Shown here one piece after another: positions 7,990-15,794 of a stretch of 34,725 nt of DNA. Origin of the DNA: Flavobacterium sp. LC2016-13. Its GTDB lineage: Bacteria > Bacteroidota > Bacteroidia > Flavobacteriales > Flavobacteriaceae. The stretch spans positions 1 to 34,725 of the forward strand of contig NZ_WMDQ01000024.1 in assembly GCF_009707955.1 (NCBI RefSeq), written 5' to 3'. The notes beneath the pieces were generated by a model. The model searched no databases and was not told where the DNA came from. It saw nothing but the letters and a program-made list of their open reading frames with translations. The translations under genes were made by a program, and so were the position numbers. Position 1 is the stretch's first letter. Each line of letters starts with the position of its first letter.

Positions 7990-8793
7990 ATGAAAAATAT
8001 TTTAAGCCTTTTTATTCTATTCTGTACCATTCATTCATTTTCTCAGGTTAAAATTCTATCATGGAATATAGAAAACTTTGGAAAATCAAAAACCGATTCT
8101 CAATTAAATTACATCGCAAATACGATTTATAGTTATGATATTATAGCTATTCAAGAAGTTGTGGCCGGTTATGGTGGCGCTCAGGCTGTTGCAAAACTAG
8201 CAGGAATTCTAAACGAAAAAGGTTTACAATGGGATTATAGTATCAGCAATCCTACAAGCGGAAACAGTTACAAAAGAGAGCGTTATGCTTATATTTGGAA
8301 AACAAGTAAGGCAAAACTAAAAGGAAATACCTGGTTAGAAAAAAAATATCATCTGGAGATTGATCGCGAGCCTTATTTTGCTACTTTCGAAATCAACAAA
8401 AAACTCATCACATTAGTAAACTTTCATGCAATTACTAAAAGCAAACAGCCTGAAACTGAAATCAAGTATTTTAAATTTCTTCCTCAGGAATATCCAAATT
8501 TAAAGCTAATTTTTATTGGAGACTTTAATTGTCCACAATCACATACGGTCTTTAATCCATTAAAAAAAATGGGGTACTCTCCTATTTTTGAAAAGCAAAA
8601 AACAACTTTAAAACAAAAATGCAAAGCTGACAATTGTTTAGCGTCAGAATTTGATAACATATTTTATAAAAAAAATACGGTTCAATACATCAATTCGGGA
8701 GTAATTCCGTTTTACAAAAAATTTAATTCTTTAAGTGAAGCTCGAAAAATCTCAGACCACATACCTGTCTGGTTTGAGTTTTCTTTAAATTAA
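7990..8793 (+). CDS. Secreted endonuclease/exonuclease/phosphatase family protein
   Basis: A 267-residue protein of the DNase I-like fold, probably a periplasmic or secreted nuclease or phosphodiesterase. A Sec signal peptide (MKNILSLFILFCTIHSFSQ) is followed by the family motifs in order: SWNIENFG (Asn), IIAIQEV (metal-binding Glu), VNFHAI, FIGDFNCP (catalytic Asp and Asn) and the C-terminal SDHIPVWF (Asp-His pair). All catalytic positions are present, so it should be active. Whether the substrate is DNA, a phospholipid or another phosphodiester cannot be told. The gene has its own promoter box and ends 7 bp before the end of the convergent gene at 8801. Confidence 0.88.
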   Translation: MKNILSLFILFCTIHSFSQVKILSWNIENFGKSKTDSQLNYIANTIYSYDIIAIQEVVAGYGGAQAVAKLAGILNEKGLQWDYSISNPTSGNSYKRERYAYIWKTSKAKLKGNTWLEKKYHLEIDREPYFATFEINKKLITLVNFHAITKSKQPETEIKYFKFLPQEYPNLKLIFIGDFNCPQSHTVFNPLKKMGYSPIFEKQKTTLKQKCKADNCLASEFDNIFYKKNTVQYINSGVIPFYKKFNSLSEARKISDHIPVWFEFSLN

Positions 8794-8800
8794 ATTTAAA

Positions 8801-10060
8801 TTATGTTTTAAGTTTTTTCTTTTTGGCAGCAGGAAATAAAACATTATTTAAAATTAATCTGTAACCAGGAGAATTTGGATGTAAATCTAAAACTGTTGGA
8901 GGATCTCCAACCTGATGTTGAAAATCTTCGGGATCATGACCTCCAAAAAAAGTAAACATTCCTTTTCCTTTTTCGCCGTGAATATATCTCGATTCGCCAT
9001 TTAACTCACAAGTTCCCATTACTAAAACATTGGATTTTATAAGCGCTGTATCAAATGAAGTGGTTTGTCCCATAAAACCTTTTACCAATTGTGTATGATT
9101 TTGGCATAACATACTCGGAATTGGATCCCATTTTGCAGAAAATTCCATTAATGTAAAATAATCTTTTTCTACCGGAATCCTGCGTTTATTCGTCATATCA
9201 ATATCTGAAAATTCATATTGTTCCGGACGTCTTTCAAGTGTGAAGTTTTTAAAGGCAAAGGAATTGCTGTAATTCAATTTCGCCTGATAATTAGATTCGC
9301 TTGCATCACCATCAAACATTGCTTCGCAAATATCAACACCATCTGCAGCAAGTGCTATATCAAAACTATCTGTTGCAGAACACATTGCAAACATAAATCC
9401 GCCACCAATTACAAAATCTCTAATTTTTTTAGCGACAGCTCCTTTTTCCTGAGATACTTTGGCGTATCCTAATTTTGTTGCTAAAGCTTCTGCATCTCTT
9501 TTTTGATCAATGTACCAAGGTGTATTTTTGTAAGCAGCATAAAATTTTCCATATTGACCTGTAAAATCTTCATGATGCAAATGCAGCCAATCATACAGTA
9601 ATAATTGATCACTTAAAACTTCTTCATCATAAATTGGTGTAAAAGGAATTTCTGCATAAGTTAAAACTAATGTCACCGCATCATCCCAAGGTTGTTTTCC
9701 TTTTGGAGTATAAACGGCAATTTTTGGGGCTTTTTCAAGAATAACCGATTCCATATTTTGAGAAGGACTCGAAATTTCATTCAAGATTGAAGCTTCTTCA
9801 CTATCCGAAAGAACTTCAAAACTTACACCGCGAATTTTGCATTCTTTACGAATTTCTTCAGCGTCAGGAAGCAGAAAAGAACCGCCTCTGTAATTCAGTA
9901 ACCAACTCGCTTTGTAATCTTTACTTAAACACCAATATGTAATTCCGTATGCTTTTAAATGGTTTTGCTGCGTAGTTTCATCCATTGGAAGCAAAATAAA
10001 CGAAGCCTTAGCGGTTAATGAAAGAAGAAATATAAAGATGTAAACTAAACTTTTACGCAT
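8801..10060 (-). CDS. Secreted GATase-like protein often labelled 'asparagine synthetase B'
   Basis: A 419-residue exported protein: signal peptide MRKSLVYIFIFLLSLTAKAS, then FILLPMDETTQQNHLKAYG. I recall close Bacteroidota homologues annotated as 'asparagine synthetase B', but nothing supports that reaction. There is no N-terminal catalytic Cys of class II amidotransferases and no SGGxDS ATP-pyrophosphatase motif. What is visible is WLHLHHEDFTGQYGKF, then GGGFMFAMCSATDS, which resembles the nucleophile-elbow region of class I glutamine-amidotransferase/ThuA-type folds, and a C-terminal block GHDPEDFQHQVGDPPT with HPNSPGYRLILNNVLFPA. Invariant-looking His, Asp and Cys residues suggest an enzyme. 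Function is unknown. It is a single gene, convergent with the nuclease-like gene. Confidence 0.75.
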   Translation of the reverse strand: MRKSLVYIFIFLLSLTAKASFILLPMDETTQQNHLKAYGITYWCLSKDYKASWLLNYRGGSFLLPDAEEIRKECKIRGVSFEVLSDSEEASILNEISSPSQNMESVILEKAPKIAVYTPKGKQPWDDAVTLVLTYAEIPFTPIYDEEVLSDQLLLYDWLHLHHEDFTGQYGKFYAAYKNTPWYIDQKRDAEALATKLGYAKVSQEKGAVAKKIRDFVIGGGFMFAMCSATDSFDIALAADGVDICEAMFDGDASESNYQAKLNYSNSFAFKNFTLERRPEQYEFSDIDMTNKRRIPVEKDYFTLMEFSAKWDPIPSMLCQNHTQLVKGFMGQTTSFDTALIKSNVLVMGTCELNGESRYIHGEKGKGMFTFFGGHDPEDFQHQVGDPPTVLDLHPNSPGYRLILNNVLFPAAKKKKLKT

Positions 10061-10193
10061 TAGAAAATTATTTTAGTAAAGATATAAAGGAAGTGTCTAA
10101 AAACACAATGACTATTTAATTTATTAAGTTAAAATTGCTGTTATAAAATATAAAAAAAGGCATTAACAAAATTAAAATTACTTTTTGCAAAAT

Positions 10194-10210
10194 CACGTAT
10201 AAACACGTAT
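10194..10210 (+). promoter_or_regulatory. Operator candidate before the 46-residue membrane peptide
   Basis: CACGTAT occurs twice (10194-10200 and 10204-10210) separated by AAA. The 10-mer CACGTATAAA is the reverse complement of TTTATACGTG at 4930-4939. It ends 21 bp before the -7 box at 10232, so it covers the -33 position. Confidence 0.5.
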
Positions 10211-10231
10211 TAACAAGAAATAGTTTCTTTT

Positions 10232-10239
10232 TAAATTTG
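10232..10239 (+). promoter_or_regulatory. Promoter -7 box of the 46-residue ORF
   Basis: TAAATTTG fits TAnnTTTG, 29 bp before the ATG at 10269. The direct-repeat operator candidate sits at its -33 position. Confidence 0.55.
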
Positions 10240-10268
10240 TTGCTCAAAATAACCAATTAAATAAATCA

Positions 10269-10409
10269 ATGAAAAGTTTAACCATGAAATCCAATGAAAC
10301 CAAGAATCAATCGAAAGGATTGAGTGTAATACAAAAAATAGGCATAGGAATACTTATCCTTACTATCATATTTTATTACGTACTATCAATTCAGTTTTTA
10401 GCAAGTTAA
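10269..10409 (+). CDS. 46-residue single-span membrane peptide
   Basis: A short frame encodes MKSLTMKSNETKNQSKG, then a polar stretch and one strong membrane span (about residues 26-44, IGIGILILTIIFYYVLSIQF). The frame is supported by an upstream -7 box with a 29-bp leader and by an operator-like motif at -33. The peptide starts with a basic cytoplasmic segment and ends shortly after the span. It is convergent with the response regulator at 10412, with 2 bp between the stop codons. Function is unknown; a small membrane stress peptide or kinase partner is possible but not shown. Confidence 0.55.
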   Translation: MKSLTMKSNETKNQSKGLSVIQKIGIGILILTIIFYYVLSIQFLAS

Positions 10410-10411
10410 TT

Positions 10412-11077
10412 TTAAATTGTCAAAACTGCTATTTCATTTTGAATAGCATAAACGACCAATCCTGCAATATTTCTGGATTCTGTTTTAAGCAGCAGATTAT
10501 TACGGTGCCCTTCAACTGTTCTTGGACTCAAAAAAAGGTGATCTGCTATTTCTGTAGTTGTTTTTTGCTGACAAATAAGTTGAAGAATTTCTATCTCACG
10601 AGGTGAAAGGAAACCCGTTTCTAAATGACCTTTATTGTTTTTAGAGGATACAATTGTGTCCTGAATTGTTTTTAAAACTGTTTGATTATAATAAAACCCC
10701 TTTCTGGCTACTTCATTAATTGTGTGAATTAATTCTTTTGGGGTTGTATTTTTTATTAAATATGCAACGGCGCCAACCTGAATCATGTTAGCAATAAATG
10801 ATTTTGTGTCATAACTAGTCAAGGCTATGATTTTGATATCGGGATAAGCTTTACGAATAATTTTTGTGGCTTCGACCCCATTTAAAACTGGCATTTTCAA
10901 ATCCATGATAATGATATCAGGCTTTAAAACGTTGCTTGTTAATTTTGAAATTAGTTCTTCTCCGTCTGAAGCTTCAAAAATAATTTCAATATTATCCTCT
11001 CTTTGTAGTAAAAAAGAGATTCCTTTCCGAAATAAAACTTCGTCATCAACCAAAGCAATCTTAATTACGCCACTCAT
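10412..11077 (-). CDS. LuxR/NarL family response regulator
   Basis: DNA-binding response regulator of 221 residues. The receiver domain shows the acidic pair Asp11-Asp12 (LVDDE), phospho-acceptor Asp59 (IIIMDLKMP) and Lys109 (YLIKN). The LuxR-type helix-turn-helix (about 150-215) has LSPREIEILQLICQQKTTTE and LSPRTVEGHRNNLL. It lies 113 bp downstream of the histidine kinase at 11191-11988 on the same strand, which is its likely partner. This pair belongs to the signalling block reaching up to 13925. Confidence 0.93.
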   Translation of the reverse strand: MSGVIKIALVDDEVLFRKGISFLLQREDNIEIIFEASDGEELISKLTSNVLKPDIIIMDLKMPVLNGVEATKIIRKAYPDIKIIALTSYDTKSFIANMIQVGAVAYLIKNTTPKELIHTINEVARKGFYYNQTVLKTIQDTIVSSKNNKGHLETGFLSPREIEILQLICQQKTTTEIADHLFLSPRTVEGHRNNLLLKTESRNIAGLVVYAIQNEIAVLTI

Positions 11078-11190
11078 TTTATTTATGTATTTGGTTTTGG
11101 ATCTACCGAAATTACGAAATATGCTTCAAAAAACACATAAATTACTGTGATTTCTTGGCTGAGTTGTGATATTATTCTTAAAATGATTGT

Positions 11191-11988
11191 TTAGAATGTA
11201 AACATTACAGCAATACCATTATTTATTTGGGAATTTATTTCGATTGTTCCGTCTAAAAAAGAAATTCGGCTATCGATATTTTTCATACCAAGTCCTTTCT
11301 GATTATCCATGCTTTCTGCATCAAAACCTTTTCCGTTATCTTCGTAATTGCAGGAATAAATTTGATCAATTGTCGTAAAAGAAATCCAAATTTCAGTAGA
11401 TTTTCCGTGTCGTAAAGAATTGTTCATGAGTTCTTGCAAAATTCTAAAAACATGCAAATGCCGGTCTTTGTCTTCATCATCAAAATCAATTTCATTTTTA
11501 TAATAAACTTTTAATGTTTTGCTGCTTTCAAATTCTTCACATAATTCTTCGATAGCAGCATTTAATCCAAATTTTTCAAAAACAGGCGGTAATAAATTAT
11601 GGGCTATTTTTCTGGAATTCTCTAAAGCTTTTGTGGTTAAATTAATGATGTTTTCAGTAATTTCAGATGTTTCAGCTTCTGTTAAATTTGGAGAAGTCAG
11701 TAAATGACTGTTTAATGAAACGATATTTAGTTTCGAACTAATATCATCATGCAAATCCTGAGCAATTCTTTTACGCTCTTCTTCTTGTGTAATAATTACT
11801 GCATGAAGTTGTTCTTTTTGATATTGCAATACCAAATCTTTCTTTTCTAACTCTTTCTGAATGATTTTTTTTCTGGAGAAATAGAAAAATATAATCAATG
11901 CTACTGCAACGATTATAAAGAAAAGAGAAATGTATAAAATTATGGCAACAAGCTCTTTTTCAGGAATTGAATGTGGATTTATACTCAA
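11191..11988 (-). CDS. Sensor histidine kinase without a sensor domain
   Basis: A 265-residue kinase of the HisKA_3/NarX-like type. One membrane span lies at about 12-37, followed by a coiled coil and the dimerisation helix with phospho-acceptor His80 (ERKRIAQDLHDDISSKL). The HATPase domain has N-box LQELMNNSLRHG (about 184-195), G1 box EDNGKGFD and G2 box KGLGMKNIDSRI. No extracytoplasmic sensor domain is present, since only a few residues precede the span. Its input may therefore come from a separate membrane protein, and the 7-TM protein at 12929 is the obvious neighbour. The response regulator follows 113 bp downstream. Confidence 0.92.
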   Translation of the reverse strand: MSINPHSIPEKELVAIILYISLFFIIVAVALIIFFYFSRKKIIQKELEKKDLVLQYQKEQLHAVIITQEEERKRIAQDLHDDISSKLNIVSLNSHLLTSPNLTEAETSEITENIINLTTKALENSRKIAHNLLPPVFEKFGLNAAIEELCEEFESSKTLKVYYKNEIDFDDEDKDRHLHVFRILQELMNNSLRHGKSTEIWISFTTIDQIYSCNYEDNGKGFDAESMDNQKGLGMKNIDSRISFLDGTIEINSQINNGIAVMFTF

Positions 11989-12024
11989 CTTATCTTAATT
12001 TTAGTTTGCTTATAGTCTCAAGAT

Positions 12025-12032
12025 CAAATATA
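12025..12032 (-). promoter_or_regulatory. Promoter -7 box for the kinase-regulator pair
   Basis: TATATTTG on the minus strand fits TAnnTTTG and lies 36 bp upstream of the kinase ATG. It lies just after the terminator at 12066-12100, so the pair has its own promoter. Confidence 0.5.
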
Positions 12033-12065
12033 TCTTATTTTCTTTGATTGCGATGAGTACATTAA

Positions 12066-12100
12066 AAAAATCGCTATCACATATCTTGACAGCGATTTTT
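12066..12100 (-). terminator. Intrinsic terminator after the lipoprotein gene
   Basis: AAAAATCGCT (12066-12075) pairs with AGCGATTTTT (12091-12100), giving a 10-bp stem with a 15-nt loop. Reading on the minus strand, a U-run follows the stem. It separates the three-gene cassette (13925-12130) from the kinase and regulator. Confidence 0.8.
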
Positions 12101-12129
12101 CTAAATGTTATTTTTAGAAATCATTACTT

Positions 12130-12882
12130 TTATTGCGGATCTTCTGGATCTCCATTAGGAGGGCAAGGGCGTGTGGCATCATAAACATCATCTACTACTT
12201 TAGAAGTTAATGATGCTTTTTTTATAGCGTTATTTTCATCTAAACCGATTAATATAGTGGTTACTTTCCCTTTAGGATTAAGTCCTAAAAACAAACCAAT
12301 ATTTTTATTTGATTTATTTACCATGGCTTCTATGACATCAGATTCTATACTAAAAGATCGAAAACGTGAACCTTCGTAAGAAGTTATTTCATCTAAATCT
12401 GAAACTTTATTTAGTTTTTCTTTCCATGCTTCTATACCAGCAATAGCATCACTCGGTAACAATAAATGTTCATTTAACAATGCAGTTCTTTTACTTGTTT
12501 TACTTAGTGATAATTCGTTAAGTTGCGTTAATTGAGCATCATAATTGCTTTCTTTTAAAATTGTAGATTTAACTATCCCCAGTCTTTTACCTGATTTATC
12601 TACACCAATTACCTCTATTTGTATCGTATTATCAGCATATCCTAAAACAAAACTTACTTGCTCAATATCAGGTGTTTTTACTAAAGCTGTCATTTCGTTT
12701 GTGGGAAATAAATAAGCTGTAACTTCTTTTTGAGAACTGGCAAATTTACTATCTAAAGAAGCTGTAAGCCAATCACTCTTTTTAGAACTTACAGCTGTTA
12801 CATCTTCTTGCGAAGTTTCTTTCTGGCAAGAACACATAATAAATATCACAATCAAAGCGATATAATGGTTTGTTTTTTTCAT
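12130..12882 (-). CDS. Lipoprotein sharing a C-terminal domain and YDxxRPxPP tail with the gene at 13572
   Basis: Unrecognised protein of 250 residues. It opens with a lipoprotein signal (MKKTNHYIALIVIFIMCSCQ; lipid Cys probably Cys19), so it is membrane-anchored outside the cytoplasm. The C-terminal part (about 165-250) contains RSFSIESDVIEAMV, GLFLGLNPKGKVTTILIGLD and finally DDVYDATRPCPPNGDPEDPQ. This part aligns with the soluble protein at 13572-13925: a segment before an IGxN/LGLN strand, a TTxxIG-like strand, then D-V-Y-D-x-x-R-P-x-P-P at the tail. It is the last gene of a three-gene operon, 46 bp after the 7-TM gene, and is followed by a terminator. I cannot assign a function. Confidence 0.7.
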   Translation of the reverse strand: MKKTNHYIALIVIFIMCSCQKETSQEDVTAVSSKKSDWLTASLDSKFASSQKEVTAYLFPTNEMTALVKTPDIEQVSFVLGYADNTIQIEVIGVDKSGKRLGIVKSTILKESNYDAQLTQLNELSLSKTSKRTALLNEHLLLPSDAIAGIEAWKEKLNKVSDLDEITSYEGSRFRSFSIESDVIEAMVNKSNKNIGLFLGLNPKGKVTTILIGLDENNAIKKASLTSKVVDDVYDATRPCPPNGDPEDPQ

Positions 12883-12928
12883 AGTTTGTTTTGGTTTATG
12901 GTTATTAATAGTTGAATTTCTTTTTTAT

Positions 12929-13549
12929 TTATTTTTCATAAAAACTTTGTTTCCATTCGTATAAAATAAATAGTTGGTATACTACAATTAAAAAAGCGTT
13001 TAACATCCAGGTTAAATATTTTATTTCATTGCTAAGTCCTGAAGAAAGATTTCCAATTAAAAACAGAACAGTACTTGCCAATAAATAAAACACAACACCA
13101 ATACTAACATAATAGAATTTTTTGCTTTCGGTAAGCATATTATAAAAATGAAGCAAAGCAAAAACAACTACAAATAAAGATGTTAAAGTAATTTCAAATA
13201 AATTAAACTTTAAAAATTCACCCGGATCCAGGATAAATTGTACGAGTAAAGACATTAATGCTGTGAATAAACTAATCTTAAATAATATTTTCTGACTCTT
13301 TATGTGTGATAAGGAGTTATAGAACAGCCCCAATAATATCATTTGGCCTATAAAAAAAATATTAACGGCAAATAAGTTATTCATACCCAGATGATACATT
13401 ACTTCCATAGAAATTTGCATGAAAAATGCAAAGGCCAAATAACAAACAAAAAAAACATTAGCTTTTCCCTTTCGGAAAAAGCTATATGAATAAAGTATAA
13501 GATTTAATAATAAAATCAAATAACCTGAATAAATTAAAAAATCATCCAC
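12929..13549 (-). CDS. Seven-span membrane protein, candidate sensor partner
   Basis: A 206-residue integral membrane protein with seven hydrophobic segments: FLIYSGYLILLLNLILYSYS, VFFVCYLAFAFFMQ, NLFAVNIFFIGQMILLGLFY, ILFKISLFTALMSLLVQFIL, ITLTSLFVVVFALLHFY, FYYVSIGVVFYLLASTVLFL and YLTWMLNAFLIVVYQLFILY. It has no soluble domain of note. It lies 22 bp after the 117-residue gene and 46 bp before the lipoprotein gene, so all three are probably co-transcribed. From memory, similar small 7-span proteins often lie beside LuxR-type kinase-regulator pairs in flavobacteria. I infer a sensing role for the sensorless kinase at 11191, but the sequence does not prove it. Confidence 0.65.
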   Translation of the reverse strand: MDDFLIYSGYLILLLNLILYSYSFFRKGKANVFFVCYLAFAFFMQISMEVMYHLGMNNLFAVNIFFIGQMILLGLFYNSLSHIKSQKILFKISLFTALMSLLVQFILDPGEFLKFNLFEITLTSLFVVVFALLHFYNMLTESKKFYYVSIGVVFYLLASTVLFLIGNLSSGLSNEIKYLTWMLNAFLIVVYQLFILYEWKQSFYEK

Positions 13550-13571
13550 TTTTAAAATATTTTATTAAAAA

Positions 13572-13925
13572 TTAATACGGAGGACTAGGGCGTGCTCCAT
13601 CATAAACAATATCATCGTCTGCTGCTTTACTTTGTTGTGAAGAAGAAGAATGTCCATATACATCAGTATATTCTCCAGTTTCTTTATCAAATTTTGCCCC
13701 AACAAAAAGCAATGTTCTTTCTTTTTGGTCATTAATTCCAATATAAGCACGAATGGCATCAGCTTCTAATTGCAAAACTTTTTCTAAACTTTCTCTTGGT
13801 ATTAGAAAAGATTTTACTTTGTTTTTGTTGTCTTCAATAGTTGTGTCATCCTCGTATCTCTTCTCCCATTCTTTAGCAACAGCTAAGGGAATTTCAATGG
13901 GTCCTGGGAAACTTTTTTCGCTCAT
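13572..13925 (-). CDS. Soluble 117-residue protein with YDxxRPxPP tail
   Basis: Unrecognised protein. It starts MSEKSFPGPIEIPLAVAKEW without a signal peptide, so it is cytoplasmic unless exported unconventionally. A helical N-terminal half (VKSFLIPRESLEKVLQLEAD) leads to AYIGINDQKERTLLFVGAKFD, then a serine/glutamine-rich linker (GHSSSSQQSKAADDD) and the tail IVYDGARPSPPY. The second half aligns with the C-terminal domain of the lipoprotein encoded two genes downstream, including the tail. It is the first gene of the cassette (22 bp before the 7-TM gene). Its promoter is not clear: the nearest -7 candidate has a mismatch. Confidence 0.7.
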   Translation of the reverse strand: MSEKSFPGPIEIPLAVAKEWEKRYEDDTTIEDNKNKVKSFLIPRESLEKVLQLEADAIRAYIGINDQKERTLLFVGAKFDKETGEYTDVYGHSSSSQQSKAADDDIVYDGARPSPPY

Positions 13926-14055
13926 AGTTTTACAATTTTAATTAGTTAACAGTATTAGGTTTGTTAATGGTTTTGCTAAACTACCGAATTAATCTTTATG
14001 TAAGAAATATTATTTGAGCTAAATTTGTACGATAATAAGTAATTATTGAATAAAA

Positions 14056-14092
14056 AAAAATCTTTATAAGTAATTAACTTATAAAGATTTTT
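14056..14092 (-). terminator. Intrinsic terminator after dnaB
   Basis: A perfect 16-bp stem (14056-14071 with 14077-14092) has loop AATTA and core TCTTTATAAGT. Its arms carry A-runs and T-runs at both ends, so it can act in either direction. It lies just past the dnaB stop. Confidence 0.85.
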
Positions 14093-14109
14093 CCTGAATT
14101 TATATTAGA

Positions 14110-15654
14110 TTAAAATGGTACATCGCCATCGTCATCGTCATCATTCAAATTGCTTCCAAAAGCTTCATTTGCAGATGGTAGATTTTTAGTAATAAACGGG
14201 TTATCATCATGATTCATTTTAGATGGCAAATCGTCATAATTACCACTAAAATCATCTAGGTTGTCAAATTTTCCAAGGTGTCCTATAAATTTCAAACGAA
14301 CGTTTTCGATACCACCATTACGGTGTTTTGCGATCATTATCTCTGCCTGACCTGTTGTTGGCGAAGCCTCATCATCATCCCATTCATCAATTTTGTAATA
14401 CTCTGGTCGGTATAAAAATGAAACGATATCAGCATCCTGCTCAATTGCTCCGGATTCACGAAGATCCGATAGTAACGGACGCTTGCTTGAACCACGTGTT
14501 TCAACGGCACGCGATAACTGTGACAATGCAATTACCGGAACGTTTAGCTCTTTTGCCAAAGCTTTTAAGTTTCGGGAAATTGTAGAAATTTCCTGTTCAC
14601 GATTTCCTCCTCCTTTACTGTTTCCTCCGGCAGTCATCAATTGCAAATAATCGACAATGATGATTTTGATACCGTGTTGTGAAACCAAACGACGACATTT
14701 TGCTCTTAAATCGAAAATAGAAAGTGATGGCGTATCATCAATAAACAAAGGAGCTTTTTCTAAGTTCTTTACTTTCGTACTCAACATTTCCCACTCATGA
14801 GGTTCTAATTTACCAGTACGTAATTTCTCTGATGATAATCCTGTTTCTGATGAAATTAACCTTGTAATCAACTGAACCGAAGCCATCTCCAGAGAGAATA
14901 ATGCTACCGGATGTCCAAAATCAATAGCAATATTTCTAGCCATTGAAAGTACAAACGCGGTTTTACCCATCGCAGGTCTGGCCGCAATAATAATTAAATC
15001 ACTCGGCTGCCATCCAGAAGTAAGTTTATCCAAATTCGTAAACCCAGTTTCAACACCGCTCAATCCTTCTTGTTTAGCAATTTCTTCAATACGTTTTTTT
15101 GCTTGTAAAACTAAACTTTGTGCAGTTTCAGAACTTCGTTTGATATTTCCTTGTGTAACTTCATAAAGTTTTGATTCCGCCTGATCCAGTAAATCAAATA
15201 CATCAGTAGTTTCATCATAAGATGCTTCGATAATTTCAGAAGAAATTCGGATCAAACTTCTTTGAATAAATTTTTGAAGTATGATACGTGAGTGAAATTC
15301 AATATGTGCCGAAGAGGCAATTTTTTGTGTAAGCTGAATCAAATAAAAATCTCCACCAGCCAACTCCAATTTTCCATTCTTTTTCAGCTGAGCTGAAACG
15401 GTTAATAAGTCAATTGGCTGCGTTTCAGTAAACAACTGTATAATCGCTTCAAAAATATATTTATGCGCTTCTTTATAAAAAGCATCAGGCTGTAAAATAT
15501 CAATTACATCATCCACACCTTTTTTATCAATCATCATTGCCCCAAGTACAGCTTCTTCTAATTCAAGTACTTGCGGTGGTAACTTCCCTTTTTCTAAATT
15601 AATAATTGTGGTTTTGTCTACCTTTACAGGATTTATATTTCTGAAATTTTCCAT
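14110..15654 (-). CDS. dnaB: Replicative DNA helicase
   Basis: Hexameric helicase that unwinds DNA at the replication fork. The 514 residues have an N-terminal DnaB domain (about 25-130; EEAVLGAMMIDKKGVDDVID) and a RecA-like C-terminal domain with Walker A ARPAMGKTAF (about 222-231), Walker B IIIVDYLQLM, the switch region ALSQLSRAVETR and LRESGAIEQDADIV. The acidic tail NDDDDDGDVPF is typical of Bacteroidota DnaB. The start follows a -7-like box with one mismatch (TACTTTCG, 15659-15666, minus strand). No intein is present. Confidence 0.96.
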   Translation of the reverse strand: MENFRNINPVKVDKTTIINLEKGKLPPQVLELEEAVLGAMMIDKKGVDDVIDILQPDAFYKEAHKYIFEAIIQLFTETQPIDLLTVSAQLKKNGKLELAGGDFYLIQLTQKIASSAHIEFHSRIILQKFIQRSLIRISSEIIEASYDETTDVFDLLDQAESKLYEVTQGNIKRSSETAQSLVLQAKKRIEEIAKQEGLSGVETGFTNLDKLTSGWQPSDLIIIAARPAMGKTAFVLSMARNIAIDFGHPVALFSLEMASVQLITRLISSETGLSSEKLRTGKLEPHEWEMLSTKVKNLEKAPLFIDDTPSLSIFDLRAKCRRLVSQHGIKIIIVDYLQLMTAGGNSKGGGNREQEISTISRNLKALAKELNVPVIALSQLSRAVETRGSSKRPLLSDLRESGAIEQDADIVSFLYRPEYYKIDEWDDDEASPTTGQAEIMIAKHRNGGIENVRLKFIGHLGKFDNLDDFSGNYDDLPSKMNHDDNPFITKNLPSANEAFGSNLNDDDDDGDVPF

Positions 15655-15746
15655 ATAGCGAAAGTAACAAATTTTAAAAAAAAATTGCTATCGAGTTATA
15701 ACTATTAATTGTTTATAAATAAGTGTTTTTTGTTCATAACCAAAAA

Positions 15747-15776
15747 AAAATCCGAAACTGTAAGGCTTCGGATTTT
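15747..15776 (-). terminator. Intrinsic terminator after accA
   Basis: AAAATCCGAA (15747-15756) pairs with TTCGGATTTT (15767-15776), 10 bp with a 10-nt loop. On the minus strand the stem runs into a U-run. It lies between the accA stop and the dnaB start. Confidence 0.85.
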
Positions 15777-15794
15777 AAATAATTCTGTAAGAAT

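Noticed and set aside
9218..9472. Plus-strand open frame of 84 codons inside the minus-strand 'asparagine synthetase B' gene
   Set aside because: It lies fully within a conserved gene in another frame, with no start-site or promoter support.
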